64,000 bases of DNA from Actinoplanes couchii (GTDB lineage Bacteria > Actinomycetota > Actinomycetes > Mycobacteriales > Micromonosporaceae). The DNA lies in the NCBI RefSeq assembly GCF_016862075.1, contig NZ_BOMG01000007.1:1-64000 (forward strand), written 5' to 3'. Shown piece after piece: positions 41,697 through 51,125 of this stretch (position 1 is the first letter of the stretch; the number at the start of each line of letters is the position of its first letter). The notes under the pieces are model-generated. The model ran no database searches. It saw only the letters and a list, made by a program, of their open reading frames with translations, and was not told where the DNA came from. The position numbers were made by a program, and so were the translations under genes.

Positions 41697-42551
41697 ATGT
41701 CGACGGGTACCGATGATGTGCTGGTCCGATTCGGGCGCTGGGCGCTTGCCAAGATCTGGTTCGGGGTGCTGGTCTCGGGCGCCTGGGCGGTGGGGCAGCA
41801 CTACCACTGGTCGCAGGCGTTCCTGACGGTCGCGGCGATGCTCGGGGCGGTGGGGCTGGCGTTGGTGTCGTCGTTTCTGCCGGTCTGGACCAGGCAGCGC
41901 CCCAGTGGCATCCGGGTCGCCGACGTGGGCTTGCGGGTCATGGTCTGGGCCGGGTTGACCATCGGCGTGATCGCCCTGCTCATCGGCATGCCGGTGGTGG
42001 GCATGGTCGCCGCGGCCCTACTCCTGAACACGGCGGCCCGAACTTTCGGCGACCCGTTCACCCCCTTCCTGCGGCGCATACGAGTAACCCCAGCGGTCCG
42101 CTACATCCCCCGTTCCGCGAGGTCCCCACGCTCGTCCGCGCCCTCACGCCCGCCCGCGACTCCACCTTCGTTCACGCCTCGCCGCACCTCCGCGTCTCGT
42201 CGTCCCGAGGCACCCCCGCGCCCGTCGCCGTCGCGTCATCCGGAGGAGACCCGGCGTCCGTCGCCGTCGCGTCATCCGGAGGAGTCCCGGCGTCCGTCGG
42301 CATCGCATCATCCGGAGCCCTTGCGCCCGTCGCCACTGCACCATCCGGATGAGTTCCGGAGTCCGTCGGTGTCGCGTCATCCTGAGCAGTCTTGGCATCC
42401 GTCGGCCTCACCCCGTCCTGAGGTTTCCCGTCGTCCGGATGCTTCTCGCTATTCCGAGCCGTCCTGCCGCCCCGAGCCGTCCTGCCGCCCCGAGCCGTCC
42501 CGCCGCCCCGAGCCGTCTGGCCACCGTGAGCCGTCCGGCCGCCCCGAGTAG
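41697..42551 (+). CDS. membrane protein with long Ser/Arg/His/Pro/Glu repeat tail
   Basis: 284 residues. Residues 1-125 hold three to four helices (LGAVGLALVSSFLPVW, VMVWAGLTIGVIALLIGMPVVGMVAAALLL). From residue 150 the protein is only low complexity: first PSPSRHPEESRRPS-type 8-residue units encoded by a 24-bp minisatellite, then RPEPSCRPEPS 5-6-residue units. The tail would be disordered and cytoplasmic or surface-exposed. GGAG site at 41687. Function unknown. Confidence 0.75.
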   Translation: MSTGTDDVLVRFGRWALAKIWFGVLVSGAWAVGQHYHWSQAFLTVAAMLGAVGLALVSSFLPVWTRQRPSGIRVADVGLRVMVWAGLTIGVIALLIGMPVVGMVAAALLLNTAARTFGDPFTPFLRRIRVTPAVRYIPRSARSPRSSAPSRPPATPPSFTPRRTSASRRPEAPPRPSPSRHPEETRRPSPSRHPEESRRPSASHHPEPLRPSPLHHPDEFRSPSVSRHPEQSWHPSASPRPEVSRRPDASRYSEPSCRPEPSCRPEPSRRPEPSGHREPSGRPE

Positions 42552-42620
42552 CTCGGCCACCGCGAGCCGTCCTGCCGCCCTGAGCCGTCCGGCCACCGCG
42601 AGTAGTTCGGCCATTCCAGG
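42200..42620 (+). repeat. 24-bp and 15-18-bp in-frame minisatellites
   Basis: Six to eight 24-bp units (core CGTCATCCGGAGGAG) are followed by eight to ten shorter units (core CCGCCCCGAGCCGTC). The second array continues past the TAG stop at 42549-42551 to about 42610, so again the array spans a stop codon. Confidence 0.85.
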
Positions 42621-42742
42621 CGGGGCTGGTTGGCTGCTGGGGGTTTGGGGCTGATCGAGGCCCGCGAGTCCTACCGCCCTCGCTGACCATGTGGCCCTTG
42701 TCCGGGCTTCGGTTACGTGATCAGGGACGCATGGGCTTGAAA

Positions 42743-42762
42743 TAGGTATGCCGTCATACCTA
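42743..42762. promoter_or_regulatory. MarR operator TAGGTATG-CCGT-CATACCTA
   Basis: A perfect 8-bp inverted repeat with a 4-base centre ends inside the TAATAAT -10 box (42761-42767), which lies seven bases before the MarR start codon. Binding would shut its own leaderless promoter. Confidence 0.85.
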
Positions 42763-42774
42763 ATAATGGGTGGC

Positions 42775-43239
42775 ATGAGTGAGGACGGTGGGACCGCGGT
42801 GGGTCTGATGCATCTGGCGCATCAGCTTCATCGGAGTCTGGAGCGTCGGGTGGAGACCGATTTTGTTCATCCGAAGCCGCCTGAGGTCCAGATTGCTGTG
42901 CTCTGGCAGGTGCAGGCTCGGCCGGGGACCACGGTTCGGGAGTTGGCTGATGATCTTCAGCTCAAACCGAACAATGCCAGTGCGCTGGTCACCGCCATGG
43001 TCAACGAAGGGTTGCTGCGGCGGGAGGCGGATCAGCGGGATCGCCGGGTGGTGCGGTTGCATGCCACCGAAGAGGCCGGGCGGCGGATGGACGCTGTTCA
43101 AGGGCTCTTCACCGGCTACCTCACGGCGGCCCTCGACGACCTCGACGAGGAGCAGCGTGCCGCCGTCCGGGCCGCGTTGCCGGCGTTGGATCAGGTGGCC
43201 CGCCACATCCGCGACGGAGGTCGTCGCCCACCTGCCTGA
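42775..43239 (+). CDS. MarR-family regulator
   Basis: 154 residues. Winged helix: TTVRELADDLQLKPNNASALVTAMVNEGLLRREADQRDRRVVRLHATEEAG, the classical MarR DNA-reading helix and wing (DxRxxR/L). The start at 42775 follows from the leaderless promoter; a longer form from 42748 would begin inside the operator. Likely regulates itself and the DHA2 exporter 466 bp downstream. Confidence 0.9.
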   Translation: MSEDGGTAVGLMHLAHQLHRSLERRVETDFVHPKPPEVQIAVLWQVQARPGTTVRELADDLQLKPNNASALVTAMVNEGLLRREADQRDRRVVRLHATEEAGRRMDAVQGLFTGYLTAALDDLDEEQRAAVRAALPALDQVARHIRDGGRRPPA

Positions 43240-43705
43240 ACCTGCGGGTGTCCCCCTCCCGCCTGGGTAGGCGGTAATGGTCAGTGAAGGCCGGCGGCCT
43301 GCCAGGGGATGGCTGCTGGCCAGGTAATGGCTGTCAGTCGAGGTCGGCGGTCCAGCAGGGAGAGTGCCTGCCGGACAGGTAGCGGCGGTCAGCGGGGTCG
43401 GCGGTCTGACAGAGGAACTGGCTGCCTGACAGGAACTGGCCGTCTGCGGAGGTCGGTGGCCCGTGCGGGGAGCGCCCGCCGGTCTGGTGGTGGCCTTCCT
43501 GGGGGAACCGCCTGGCGGGGGTTGGGCCGCGGGGGCATGCATGAGTCGGCAGCGCCCAACGATCTGGTGGGGCGCCTGCGTCGCCGCGCATGGTCACGGG
43601 GCGGACCGGGCTTTGGCGGGACGTTTCCGGTCGTACAAGAAGAAATGCGCCTTGGGGTTTCGGGGTCAAGGTGTTCGCAAGAATGCGCTGAGACGGAGAA
43701 AGAAG
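43240..43705. other. intergenic with decayed repeats, exporter promoter region
   Basis: 43260-43460 carries several imperfect copies of a GGTCGGCGGTC/CTGACAGGAACTGGC theme, resembling a decaying minisatellite. The 120 bp before the exporter gene are less GC-rich and presumably hold its promoter. No perfect second copy of the MarR palindrome is visible. Confidence 0.5.
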
Positions 43706-45247
43706 ATGACGCAGACTGTCGAGGCGGCGCCGGGGAGAGTGGGGCGGCGGGGGCGGCCCTGGCTGACTCTGATCGCTGTCGCGTTCGGGCTTTTCATGGT
43801 CGGGCTGGACGGCAGCGTGGTGTCGATCGCCAATCCGGAGATCGGGCGTGACCTGGGCGCCAGCACCGCCGAACTGCAATGGGTGACCAACTCCTACCTG
43901 CTGGCCCTGGCGGCCGCCCTGATTCTCGGTGGGAAGCTCGGTGACCGGTTCGGACGGCGGCGGTACTACCTGATCGGGGTGGCCGGGTTCACGCTGTCGT
44001 CGGTGGCCATCGGGCTGGCCGGATCGATCGAAGGGGTGATCGTCTTCCGGGCCGCGCAAGGGTTCTTCGGGGCCCTGCTGATGCCGAACACGCTGGGCAT
44101 GCTGCGGGCCACCTTCCCGCCGCAGCGGTTCGGCATGGCGGTCGGGATCTGGGCGATGGTGTCGTCGGTGTCGACCGCGCTCGGGCCGATCGTCGGCGGG
44201 CTACTCGTCGAGCACGTCAGCTGGGAGTCGGTTTTCTACATCAACGCGCCGATCGGTGTCATCGCTCTGGTGTTCAGTTCCCTGGTTCTGGCTGAAAGCC
44301 GTCATGAGACCGGGCGGCACCGGTTCGACGTGCCGGGGGTGCTGCTGCTCGCACTCGGACTGCTGACCCTGGTATTCGGCGTGGTCAAGGGCGAGACCTG
44401 GGGCTGGGCGAGCGCGTCCACCATCGGCACGATCGCCGGTGGGCTGGTGGTGCTGGGGCTGTTCGGCTGGTACGAGACCCGGATCGAGCATCCACTGCTG
44501 CCGATGCGGTTGTTCCGCAGCCCGGCGCTGACCATCGGCGCGGTGATCACCGCGATCAACTTCTTCACGCTGCTCGGATCGATCTTCTACATCATGCTGT
44601 ACCTGCAGAACGTCCGCGGTTTCAGCCCGGTCTGGGCGGGTGTGCTGACCCTGCCGCTGAGTGTCGCCTCGGTGATCGCCTCGCCGGTCGGCGCCGCGCT
44701 CACCGACCGATGCGGACCACGGTTGACGATGCCGCTGGGGATGCTGCTGCAGGGCGCCGCGTCGTTCGGGCTGACCCGGCTGGCGGCCGACTCCGGGTAC
44801 TGGGCGATGTGGCCGTCGTTCATCGGGCTCGGCCTGGGCATCGGCATGGTGATGGCCGCCTCGTCGGAGGCGATCGTCGGCAACGCGCCGGTCAAGGACG
44901 CCGGGGTCGCCGGTGGGCTGCAGGCCACCATGCTGCAGATCGGTGGCGCCCTCGGCACCTCGGTGCTGATCTCGCTGATCAGCGGCAGCGTCGGATCGAC
45001 CCTGGTCGGTGACCTGACGGCGGCGGGAGTGCCGGCGCCGATGGCGGCCGGGCTGGCCGGGGCGAAGGACGCGGTGGCGATGGGGGTCGCGCCGGTCGCG
45101 GACGGCATGACCGATGCGGTACGGGCGGCGGTCACCGAGGGCGCGGCCACCGCCTTCCTCGGCGGCGTGCACCTGGCGGCGTCGGTGGCGGGAGTGTTGT
45201 GCCTGCTCGGGGCGGTGGTCGCGGCAGTGGGGATCAAGAAGAGCTAG
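43706..45247 (+). CDS. DHA2-family (14-helix) drug exporter
   Basis: 513 residues, fourteen predicted helices. FMVGLDGSVVSIANPEIGRDLGAS in helix 1, LGGKLGDRFGRRRYYLIG (motif A), and ALGPIVGGLLVEHVSWESVFYINAPIG (motif C) define the EmrB/QacA group of proton-coupled exporters. ATG 43706 has GGAGAAAGAAG upstream. The MarR gene upstream is a probable controller. Substrate unknown. Confidence 0.92.
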   Translation: MTQTVEAAPGRVGRRGRPWLTLIAVAFGLFMVGLDGSVVSIANPEIGRDLGASTAELQWVTNSYLLALAAALILGGKLGDRFGRRRYYLIGVAGFTLSSVAIGLAGSIEGVIVFRAAQGFFGALLMPNTLGMLRATFPPQRFGMAVGIWAMVSSVSTALGPIVGGLLVEHVSWESVFYINAPIGVIALVFSSLVLAESRHETGRHRFDVPGVLLLALGLLTLVFGVVKGETWGWASASTIGTIAGGLVVLGLFGWYETRIEHPLLPMRLFRSPALTIGAVITAINFFTLLGSIFYIMLYLQNVRGFSPVWAGVLTLPLSVASVIASPVGAALTDRCGPRLTMPLGMLLQGAASFGLTRLAADSGYWAMWPSFIGLGLGIGMVMAASSEAIVGNAPVKDAGVAGGLQATMLQIGGALGTSVLISLISGSVGSTLVGDLTAAGVPAPMAAGLAGAKDAVAMGVAPVADGMTDAVRAAVTEGAATAFLGGVHLAASVAGVLCLLGAVVAAVGIKKS

Positions 45248-45304
45248 GGCCTCAGCAGGCCGCCTTCCGGTGCCGAACGGGAGCAGGGAAGGGGTGACGC
45301 CGCC

Positions 45305-46891
45305 ATGGGGTTCTGGGCCGATCTCAGCGTCAACATCAAGATCCTGGTGTCGATCGGGGTCGCGGCCGTGGTCGCGCTGGTCGTCGGGCTGCTGGGGCTG
45401 AGCGCCCTGAGCGAGGCCAGCGCCGCGGCGCAGCGGATCTACGGCAGCAACCTGGCGGGGGTGTCGGCGCTCGGCGTGGTCCGCAACGGGATCACCCAGT
45501 CGCGGCTCGATCTGACGTTGCACGCGGTCTATCCGGAGCGGGCGGCCAAGGACGGGTACGAGAAGACGTTCGGCGAGAACCTCACCGTGGTCGAGGGCGG
45601 ATTCTCGGCGTACGAGGCGGCCGGTCCGGTGGTGCCGGACGAGAACGTGACGAAGTTGCGAGCCACTTGGCAGGACTACGTGACGATCGCCCGGGACAAG
45701 CTGATCCCGGCGTCCCGGGACAACGATCTGGCCTCCTGGGGGTCCATTCGTACCGAGCAGGTCGGTCCGGTGGTCACCGAGCTGACCGACCTGTTGACCT
45801 CGATCGGGGCGGCCGAACAGCAGGCCGCCTCGTCGGACGCGGGCAGTGCGGCGGCCGGGTACCGGGCCAACCGGATCGAGGTCATCGTGATGCTGGTCGC
45901 CGGGATCGCGGCGGCCCTGGCGCTCGGTGCGTTCGTGTCCCGGGCCATCGTCCGGTCGCTGCGCCGGGTGATCCTGGTGTGTGAAGGGCTGGCCGACGGT
46001 GACCTGACCCGCAGCACCGGCCTGACCTCGACGGACGAGCCGGGACGGATGGGCCGGGCCCTGGACGCGGCGATCCTGCGGCTGCGCGAGACGGTCAGCA
46101 CCATCGGCGGCTCGGCGGTCACCCTGGCCGGGGCCTCCGAGGAACTCTCCACGGTCAGCGCCCAGCTGCAGGCCGGTGTCGCCGAGGTCGCGGCGAAGGC
46201 CGGGTCGGCCAGTTCGGCCAGCGAGACCGTCAACGCCGGTGTCCAGTCGATCGCGGCCGGCGCCGACCAGATGAGCGCGTCGATCGCCGAGATCGCCACC
46301 AACGCCGCGCAGGCCGCCCGGGTCGCCCAGGAGGGCATGGCCGTCGTGGAGCGCACCAACAGCCAGGTCGCCGAACTCGGCGTGGCCAGCCAGGAGATCG
46401 GCGACGTGGTCCGGCTGATCACCAGCATCGCCGAGCAGACCAACCTGCTCGCCCTCAACGCCACCATCGAGGCGGCCCGCGCCGGTGAACTCGGCAAGGG
46501 CTTCGCGGTGGTGGCCGGCGAGGTCAAGGAGCTGGCCCAGCAGACCGCCAAGGCCACCGAGGAGATCACCGAGCGGATCGGCGCGATCCAGGAGTCCAGC
46601 AACTCCGCGGCCGCCGCGATCGGCGAGATCACCCACGTCATCGAGCGGATCGGCGACTACACCACGACCATCGCCTCGGCCGTCGAGGAGCAGACCGCCA
46701 CCACCGGCGAGATGAGCCGCTCGGTCGCCGAGGCGGCCACCGGCAGCGGCGACGTCGCCCGGACCGTCTCCGGGGTCGCCGACGTCGCGTCCGCCACCGC
46801 CGAGGGCGCCCGCGCCTCCCAGCGGGCCGCCGCCGACCTGACCCGACTCGCCGGGGACCTCACCGTCCTGGTCGGCGGGTTCCGACACTGA
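45305..46891 (+). CDS. methyl-accepting chemotaxis protein
   Basis: 528 residues. First helix [21 protein letters not shown] (12-35), a four-helix-bundle ligand domain (36-190), second helix [24 protein letters not shown] near 215-270 (LADGDLTRS), then a long signalling coiled coil whose hairpin tip is [37 protein letters not shown]. It senses a small molecule outside and controls CheA. No other che genes are in the window. Its presence supports a motile-spore actinomycete. Confidence 0.95.
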   Translation: MGFWADLSVNIKILVSIGVAAVVALVVGLLGLSALSEASAAAQRIYGSNLAGVSALGVVRNGITQSRLDLTLHAVYPERAAKDGYEKTFGENLTVVEGGFSAYEAAGPVVPDENVTKLRATWQDYVTIARDKLIPASRDNDLASWGSIRTEQVGPVVTELTDLLTSIGAAEQQAASSDAGSAAAGYRANRIEVIVMLVAGIAAALALGAFVSRAIVRSLRRVILVCEGLADGDLTRSTGLTSTDEPGRMGRALDAAILRLRETVSTIGGSAVTLAGASEELSTVSAQLQAGVAEVAAKAGSASSASETVNAGVQSIAAGADQMSASIAEIATNAAQAARVAQEGMAVVERTNSQVAELGVASQEIGDVVRLITSIAEQTNLLALNATIEAARAGELGKGFAVVAGEVKELAQQTAKATEEITERIGAIQESSNSAAAAIGEITHVIERIGDYTTTIASAVEEQTATTGEMSRSVAEAATGSGDVARTVSGVADVASATAEGARASQRAAADLTRLAGDLTVLVGGFRH

Positions 46892-46902
46892 GGGGCCCCG
46901 AG

Positions 46903-47409
46903 ATGAGCACCGCACTCTTCGAACACCTGGGCATGCCGGAACGGATCAGGGAGATCTCCGGGTACGACCTGTACGCCGCCGACCTGCGTGCCGACCTCGA
47001 CGCGCTCGCCGGACGCAGCGCCGGGCTGCTGGAGGCTCCGGTCTCGATGGTGTCGGTTCTGCTCGACACCACCCAGTTCATCATCGGCTCGTACGGACTG
47101 TCGGCCTGGGTCGCCTACGCCCGGGAGACCCCCGCCGAGTGGGCCATGTGTACCAACACCGTGCTGGCCGGCGAGGCGTTCTGTGTCTCCGACGCGCGCA
47201 CCGACCCGCGGCACGCGGAGAACCCGCTGGTCCGGACCACCGGCCTGCGCAGTTATCTGGGCGTGCCGCTGACCGGTTTCGGTGGGCACGTGATCGGCGC
47301 GCACTGCGTCATCGACGCCCGGCCGCGGGTCTTCACCGACGTCGACCGGGCCGTGCTCACCGACGGGGCGGAGCGGGTGATGCGCCTGCTCGACGGTCAC
47401 CGGCTCTGA
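46903..47409 (+). CDS. GAF-domain protein
   Basis: 168 residues forming one GAF domain: VSMVSVLLDTTQFIIGSYGL, CTNTVLAGEAFCVSDARTDPRHAENPLV, LRSYLGVPLTGFGGHVIGAHCVIDARPR and a closing helix. It starts 11 bp after the chemoreceptor gene and has a GAGGGG site, so they are co-transcribed. It may supply a soluble sensory input to the same receptor or to cyclic-nucleotide or redox sensing. Ends 13 bp inside the convergent gene. Confidence 0.87.
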   Translation: MSTALFEHLGMPERIREISGYDLYAADLRADLDALAGRSAGLLEAPVSMVSVLLDTTQFIIGSYGLSAWVAYARETPAEWAMCTNTVLAGEAFCVSDARTDPRHAENPLVRTTGLRSYLGVPLTGFGGHVIGAHCVIDARPRVFTDVDRAVLTDGAERVMRLLDGHRL

Positions 47410-48032
47410 ACGGTGCCGTCCCAGCGCCATCCGGTCCGCCGGGGGAGCCCGGGCAGCTCGGTGCGGCCGGTCGCCCAGAGCAGGTCGGCCCAGCGGTCGC
47501 CGCTCTCCGGCGCGTCCGGGAACAGCCGGCGCAGCGCCCGGTCGCACAGATCCTCCGGCGGCGCCCACGGCACGTCCAGGGCGGTCGCCACGTCGTGCAT
47601 GTGGACCAGCGTCTCGATCACGCCCATCGCGGCGAAACCGACCGGATCCGAGACGCCGTACGGATGGAAGGCGCGCCGGTCGGCGGGGGCCGTCAGGACC
47701 GTCGCGGACAGCAGGCCACCGCTGGACAGCAGCACGTCGATCAGGCCGTGCGGCGTCGTGCCCTCCCGCGCGTACACGGTCAGGGCGGGGCCGTCGGGGC
47801 GGATGTTGCGCCAGCCGAATCCGACGTAGTCGTCCTGGGGTGGACTGTCGAGAGAGATCTGCGCGGCATAGGCGAAAAGATCATCGGCAATGTGTTCGAT
47901 CGTTTCCCACACGGTCCATTTCAGGTCCGCGGCGGGTTGCTGCCAATCCCTTCCGACAAGATCGCGGAGGGTCGCGGCAGCAAGCGAAACCGATTGTCGT
48001 ACGTCGGACGCGGCTTGTTCTGAATCAATCAC
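47397..48032 (-). CDS. DinB/mycothiol-maleylpyruvate-isomerase-like protein
   Basis: 211 residues. WTVWETIEHIADDLFAYAAQI near residue 40 and VIETLVHMHDVATALDVPW near 150 give the spaced metal-binding histidines of the DinB-2/MDMPI superfamily, which is mycothiol-linked in actinobacteria. The enzyme reaction is unknown. The start is GTG 48032, six bases after TAGGTT (48039-48044), so leaderless. Overlaps the GAF gene tail to tail by 13 bp. Confidence 0.8.
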   Translation of the reverse strand: MIDSEQAASDVRQSVSLAAATLRDLVGRDWQQPAADLKWTVWETIEHIADDLFAYAAQISLDSPPQDDYVGFGWRNIRPDGPALTVYAREGTTPHGLIDVLLSSGGLLSATVLTAPADRRAFHPYGVSDPVGFAAMGVIETLVHMHDVATALDVPWAPPEDLCDRALRRLFPDAPESGDRWADLLWATGRTELPGLPRRTGWRWDGTVQSR

Positions 48033-48119
48033 TGTGGCAACCTATCCATCCTCATTGACCAGCGGCTACGCATTTTTGTCATACCCCCGGAGCATCATCG
48101 GGGTATGGGAGAACCAGCA

Positions 48120-48509
48120 ATGCCGATTCGCCGCCGGATCGAGCTCACGGTCTCTGAGGCTCGCCTGCGGTTCCAGCAACTGGTCCGGGTCACCGGGCTC
48201 ACCGGGCAGGTCACCGTCGTCGTCGACGGTGGTCGCCCGGTCGCCGCCATTGTTCCCGTCGCCGATCTCGACGAGAAACCGGCTTCCGCGCCCAATCCCG
48301 AGGGCTGGATGCGCCGGATCGAGAAAGTCCGCCAGGACGTCCGGCGGCAGCACGCCGGCCGGATCGGTGAGCTGTCCCGCGCGCTGGAGGAAGCGTGGCA
48401 GATGATCGACACGATGCGGCCACCGGGCACCGACCGCGCCGCCGACACGCTGCGTGCCAGTCATGCCGATCTGCGGAAGCCCGGCGATCAATCACGACTT
48501 GATCGATAG
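48120..48509 (+). CDS. Phd/YefM-like protein without an adjacent toxin
   Basis: 129 residues. ELTVSEARLRFQQLVRVTGLTGQVTVVVDGGRPVAAIVPVADLD is the prevent-host-death fold (DNA-binding, antitoxin-type). The rest is a charged helical tail. No toxin ORF (Doc, RelE or PIN type) follows: the next gene is a PfkB kinase 21 bp on. It may be a solitary regulator. Start ATG 48120 is preceded by GGGAGA; ATG 48105 is an alternative five codons longer. Confidence 0.75.
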   Translation: MPIRRRIELTVSEARLRFQQLVRVTGLTGQVTVVVDGGRPVAAIVPVADLDEKPASAPNPEGWMRRIEKVRQDVRRQHAGRIGELSRALEEAWQMIDTMRPPGTDRAADTLRASHADLRKPGDQSRLDR

Positions 48510-48530
48510 GAGCAGCGCTAAGATCGGACG

Positions 48531-49574
48531 ATGCCTGGACAGCTCGACCTGTTCGTACCGGGAGTCGTCTTCCTCGACGTGATCTTCACCGGTCTGCACG
48601 AGTTGCCCGGTCCCGGGACGGAGGTGCGTGCCTCCGGCATGGGCTCCTGCCCCGGCGGCGTGGCCAATCTGGCGGTCGCCGCGAGCCGGCTCGGCGTGCA
48701 CACCGGGCTCGGCACGGCGCTCAGCTCGGATGCGTACGGGGAGTTCTGCCACCGGGTGCTCAGTCACCAGGAGGGCATCGACATGTCCGCGTCCCGCCGG
48801 GTCGACGACTGGCACTCCCCGGTGACCGTCTCGTTGGCGTACCACCGCGATCGCAGCATGATCACCCACGGCCATCCCCTGCCCACCGACGCGGACGGCC
48901 TGGTCAACGGCCTGCCGGAGGCCCGCACCGCGGCGGTCAGCCTGGCGCCGGAGGGCATGGGCTGGATCCGGCGGGCCGCCGCGGCCGGCACCCGGGTCTT
49001 CGCCGACGTCGGCTGGGACGATACCGACCAGTGGTCCGGTGACGTGCTGGAGGTGCTGGCCGACTGCCACGCCTTCCTGCCGAACGCGGTCGAGGCGATG
49101 CGTTACACCCGGACCGACGACCCCCGGCAGGCGCTGGAGAAACTCTCCGGCCTGGTGCCGGTGGTGGTGGTGACGTGCGGCGCCGACGGCGCGCTGGCCG
49201 TCGACAGCGGCACCGGCGAGGTGGTGTCGGTGCCCGGCGTCCCGGTCGACGCCCTCGACCCGACCGGCGCCGGTGACGTCTTCACCGCCGGGTTCATCAC
49301 CGCCTCGCTGGGCGACTGGCCGCTGGCCGACCGGGTCGCCTTCGCCACGCTGGTCGGCGCCCTGTCCGTGCAGCACTTCGGCGGTTCGCTGTCGGCGCCC
49401 GGCTGGGGCGACATCAACGACTGGTGGCAGGCGGTCCGCACCGACCCGTCCCGCGCCGAGCTGGCCCGGCGTTTCGGGTTCCTCACCGACGTGATCCCGC
49501 CGGGCAGCCGGCACGCCGTGCACCGGGCGACCGCGACGATCGCGAGACTGTCCGACGCGACTCCCGAAGACTGA
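48531..49574 (+). CDS. PfkB-family carbohydrate kinase
   Basis: 347 residues. PGGVANLAVAASRLGVHTGLGTAL near residue 42 binds the sugar, and DALDPTGAGDVFTAGF near residue 243-258 holds the anion hole and catalytic Asp. Acts on a sugar or nucleoside of unknown identity. ATG 48531 is exactly six bases after TAAGAT (48519-48524): leaderless. The C-terminal 45 residues (TDVIPPGSRHAVHRA) extend beyond the core fold. Confidence 0.9.
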   Translation: MPGQLDLFVPGVVFLDVIFTGLHELPGPGTEVRASGMGSCPGGVANLAVAASRLGVHTGLGTALSSDAYGEFCHRVLSHQEGIDMSASRRVDDWHSPVTVSLAYHRDRSMITHGHPLPTDADGLVNGLPEARTAAVSLAPEGMGWIRRAAAAGTRVFADVGWDDTDQWSGDVLEVLADCHAFLPNAVEAMRYTRTDDPRQALEKLSGLVPVVVVTCGADGALAVDSGTGEVVSVPGVPVDALDPTGAGDVFTAGFITASLGDWPLADRVAFATLVGALSVQHFGGSLSAPGWGDINDWWQAVRTDPSRAELARRFGFLTDVIPPGSRHAVHRATATIARLSDATPED

Positions 49575-49610
49575 CAGAAGATGTCAGCCACGCCTGGCAG
49601 GGTGGGGCCC

Positions 49611-49910
49611 ATGTACGGATACTTCGGCTCGATGAAGACCAGACCCGGCCACCGCGAGGAGGTGGTGGCCGTCCTGTTGCGCGCCTCCGAGCAGGTGAAG
49701 GCCGCGGGCTGCCACCTCTACGTGGTGGGGGTGGCCGACGAGGACGACCAGACGATCTGGGTCCACGAAGTGTGGGACAGCAAGGAACACCACGACGCCT
49801 CGCTCCAGAACCCGGAGACCAGGGCGGCGATCGGCGCCGCGATGCCACTCCTGACCGGCGAGTTCACCAGTCAGGAGTTCAGCGTCGTCGGTGGCCTGGG
49901 CGTCCCGTAA
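49611..49910 (+). CDS. ABM-domain (antibiotic biosynthesis monooxygenase-like) protein
   Basis: 99 residues, the usual size of these dimeric ferredoxin-like proteins: MKTRPGHREEVVAVLLRASEQVKAAGC, IWVHEVWDSKEHHDASLQNPETRAAI and a final strand. The ATG at 49611 starts the domain; 49581 is an in-frame alternative. Could be a quinone-modifying or haem-degrading enzyme, or a structural relative. Convergent with the desaturase gene, 3 bp apart. Confidence 0.8.
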   Translation: MYGYFGSMKTRPGHREEVVAVLLRASEQVKAAGCHLYVVGVADEDDQTIWVHEVWDSKEHHDASLQNPETRAAIGAAMPLLTGEFTSQEFSVVGGLGVP

Positions 49911-49913
49911 AGA

Positions 49914-51098
49914 TCAGACCCCGGCCCCGACCTCGGCCGGGTGACGCGGCGGGATCGAGTGGTCGATCTCGCGGGCCGGCTCGCGGTTCGGCAGCGCCAG
50001 GCGGATGACCTTGGCCCAGGCGGAGGCGACCTGCACGATCATCGGGCCGGAGACGTACTTCAACTCGTACTTGGCGAAGAGGGCCTTGATCTTCGGGGCG
50101 ATCTGCGCGTACTGGCTCGACGGCAGGTCGGGGAAGAGGTGGTGCTCGATCTGGTGCGACAGGTTGCCGGTCATGATGTGCATCAGCTTGCCGCCGGAGA
50201 TGTTGGCCGAGCCGAGCATCTGCCGCAGGTACCACTCGCCACGGGTCTCGCCGGTGATCGACGTGCGCTCGAAGGTCTCGACACCCTTCGGGAAGTGGCC
50301 GCAGATGATGACCGAGTGGGACCAGAGGTTGCGGACGACGTTGGCGACCGCGGTGGCCGCCATGGTGCCGAAGAACGCGCCGACCGGGTTGCCGACGGCC
50401 AGGCCGACCGGGATCGCGAGGGCCGGCTGCACCAGGTAGTCCTTGGTGGCCTGCTTGCGGATCTTCCGGCCGACCGCGCGGAGGCGCTCCCGGAACTCGG
50501 GGTTGTTGCGGCGCTTCTTGGTCTTGAGGTTACGGCCCAGCTCCAGGTCGTACGCGGCGATGCCGTACTCGAAGAGGAGCGCGTTGATCAGGTTGTAGAG
50601 GGGCTGGCCCAGGTGCGCCTTGGTCCAGCGCTGCTGCTCGTCGACGCGCATGATGCCGTAGCCGAGGTCGTTGTCGCGGCCGACCACGTTGGTGTACTTG
50701 TGGTGCAGCTCGTTGTGCGAGTGCTTCCACTGCTCGGCGGGGGACGCGTGATCCCACTCCCACGTGGTGGAGTGGATCTTCGGGTCGCGCATGAAGTCGT
50801 ACTGGCCGTGCAGGATGTTGTGCCCGATCTCCATGTTCTCGAGGATCTTGGCGACGGCCAGGCCCGCCGTGCCCAGGATCCACGCCGGCGGGAACACCGA
50901 CAGCATCAGCGTGGCCCGGCTGGCCAGCTCCAGCCGCCGCTGGATCTTGATCATCCGGCGGATGTGCGCTGCGTCCTTCTCACCGCGGATGGCCAGGAAC
51001 TCGTCGCGGATCGCGTCGAGTTCACGGCCGATCTCCTCGATGTCCTCGGGAGAGAGGTGGGCGATCGGGTTGGATTCCTTGCGCTGCAGCGTCGTCAC
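49914..51098 (-). CDS. membrane fatty acid desaturase, DesA3-like
   Basis: 394 residues. The three histidine boxes are GHNILHGQYD near residue 92, HSHNELHHKYTN near 128 and HQIEHHLFPD near 306, holding the di-iron site. Two hydrophobic hairpins lie between. With the reductase encoded just upstream it introduces a cis double bond into acyl-CoA in the membrane (stearoyl-CoA delta-9 type in mycobacteria). Start is GTG 51098. Second gene of a two-gene operon. Confidence 0.94.
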   Translation of the reverse strand: MTTLQRKESNPIAHLSPEDIEEIGRELDAIRDEFLAIRGEKDAAHIRRMIKIQRRLELASRATLMLSVFPPAWILGTAGLAVAKILENMEIGHNILHGQYDFMRDPKIHSTTWEWDHASPAEQWKHSHNELHHKYTNVVGRDNDLGYGIMRVDEQQRWTKAHLGQPLYNLINALLFEYGIAAYDLELGRNLKTKKRRNNPEFRERLRAVGRKIRKQATKDYLVQPALAIPVGLAVGNPVGAFFGTMAATAVANVVRNLWSHSVIICGHFPKGVETFERTSITGETRGEWYLRQMLGSANISGGKLMHIMTGNLSHQIEHHLFPDLPSSQYAQIAPKIKALFAKYELKYVSGPMIVQVASAWAKVIRLALPNREPAREIDHSIPPRHPAEVGAGV

Positions 51099-51125
51099 GG
51101 CACTTCCCAGCTTTCTAGATGTTCG

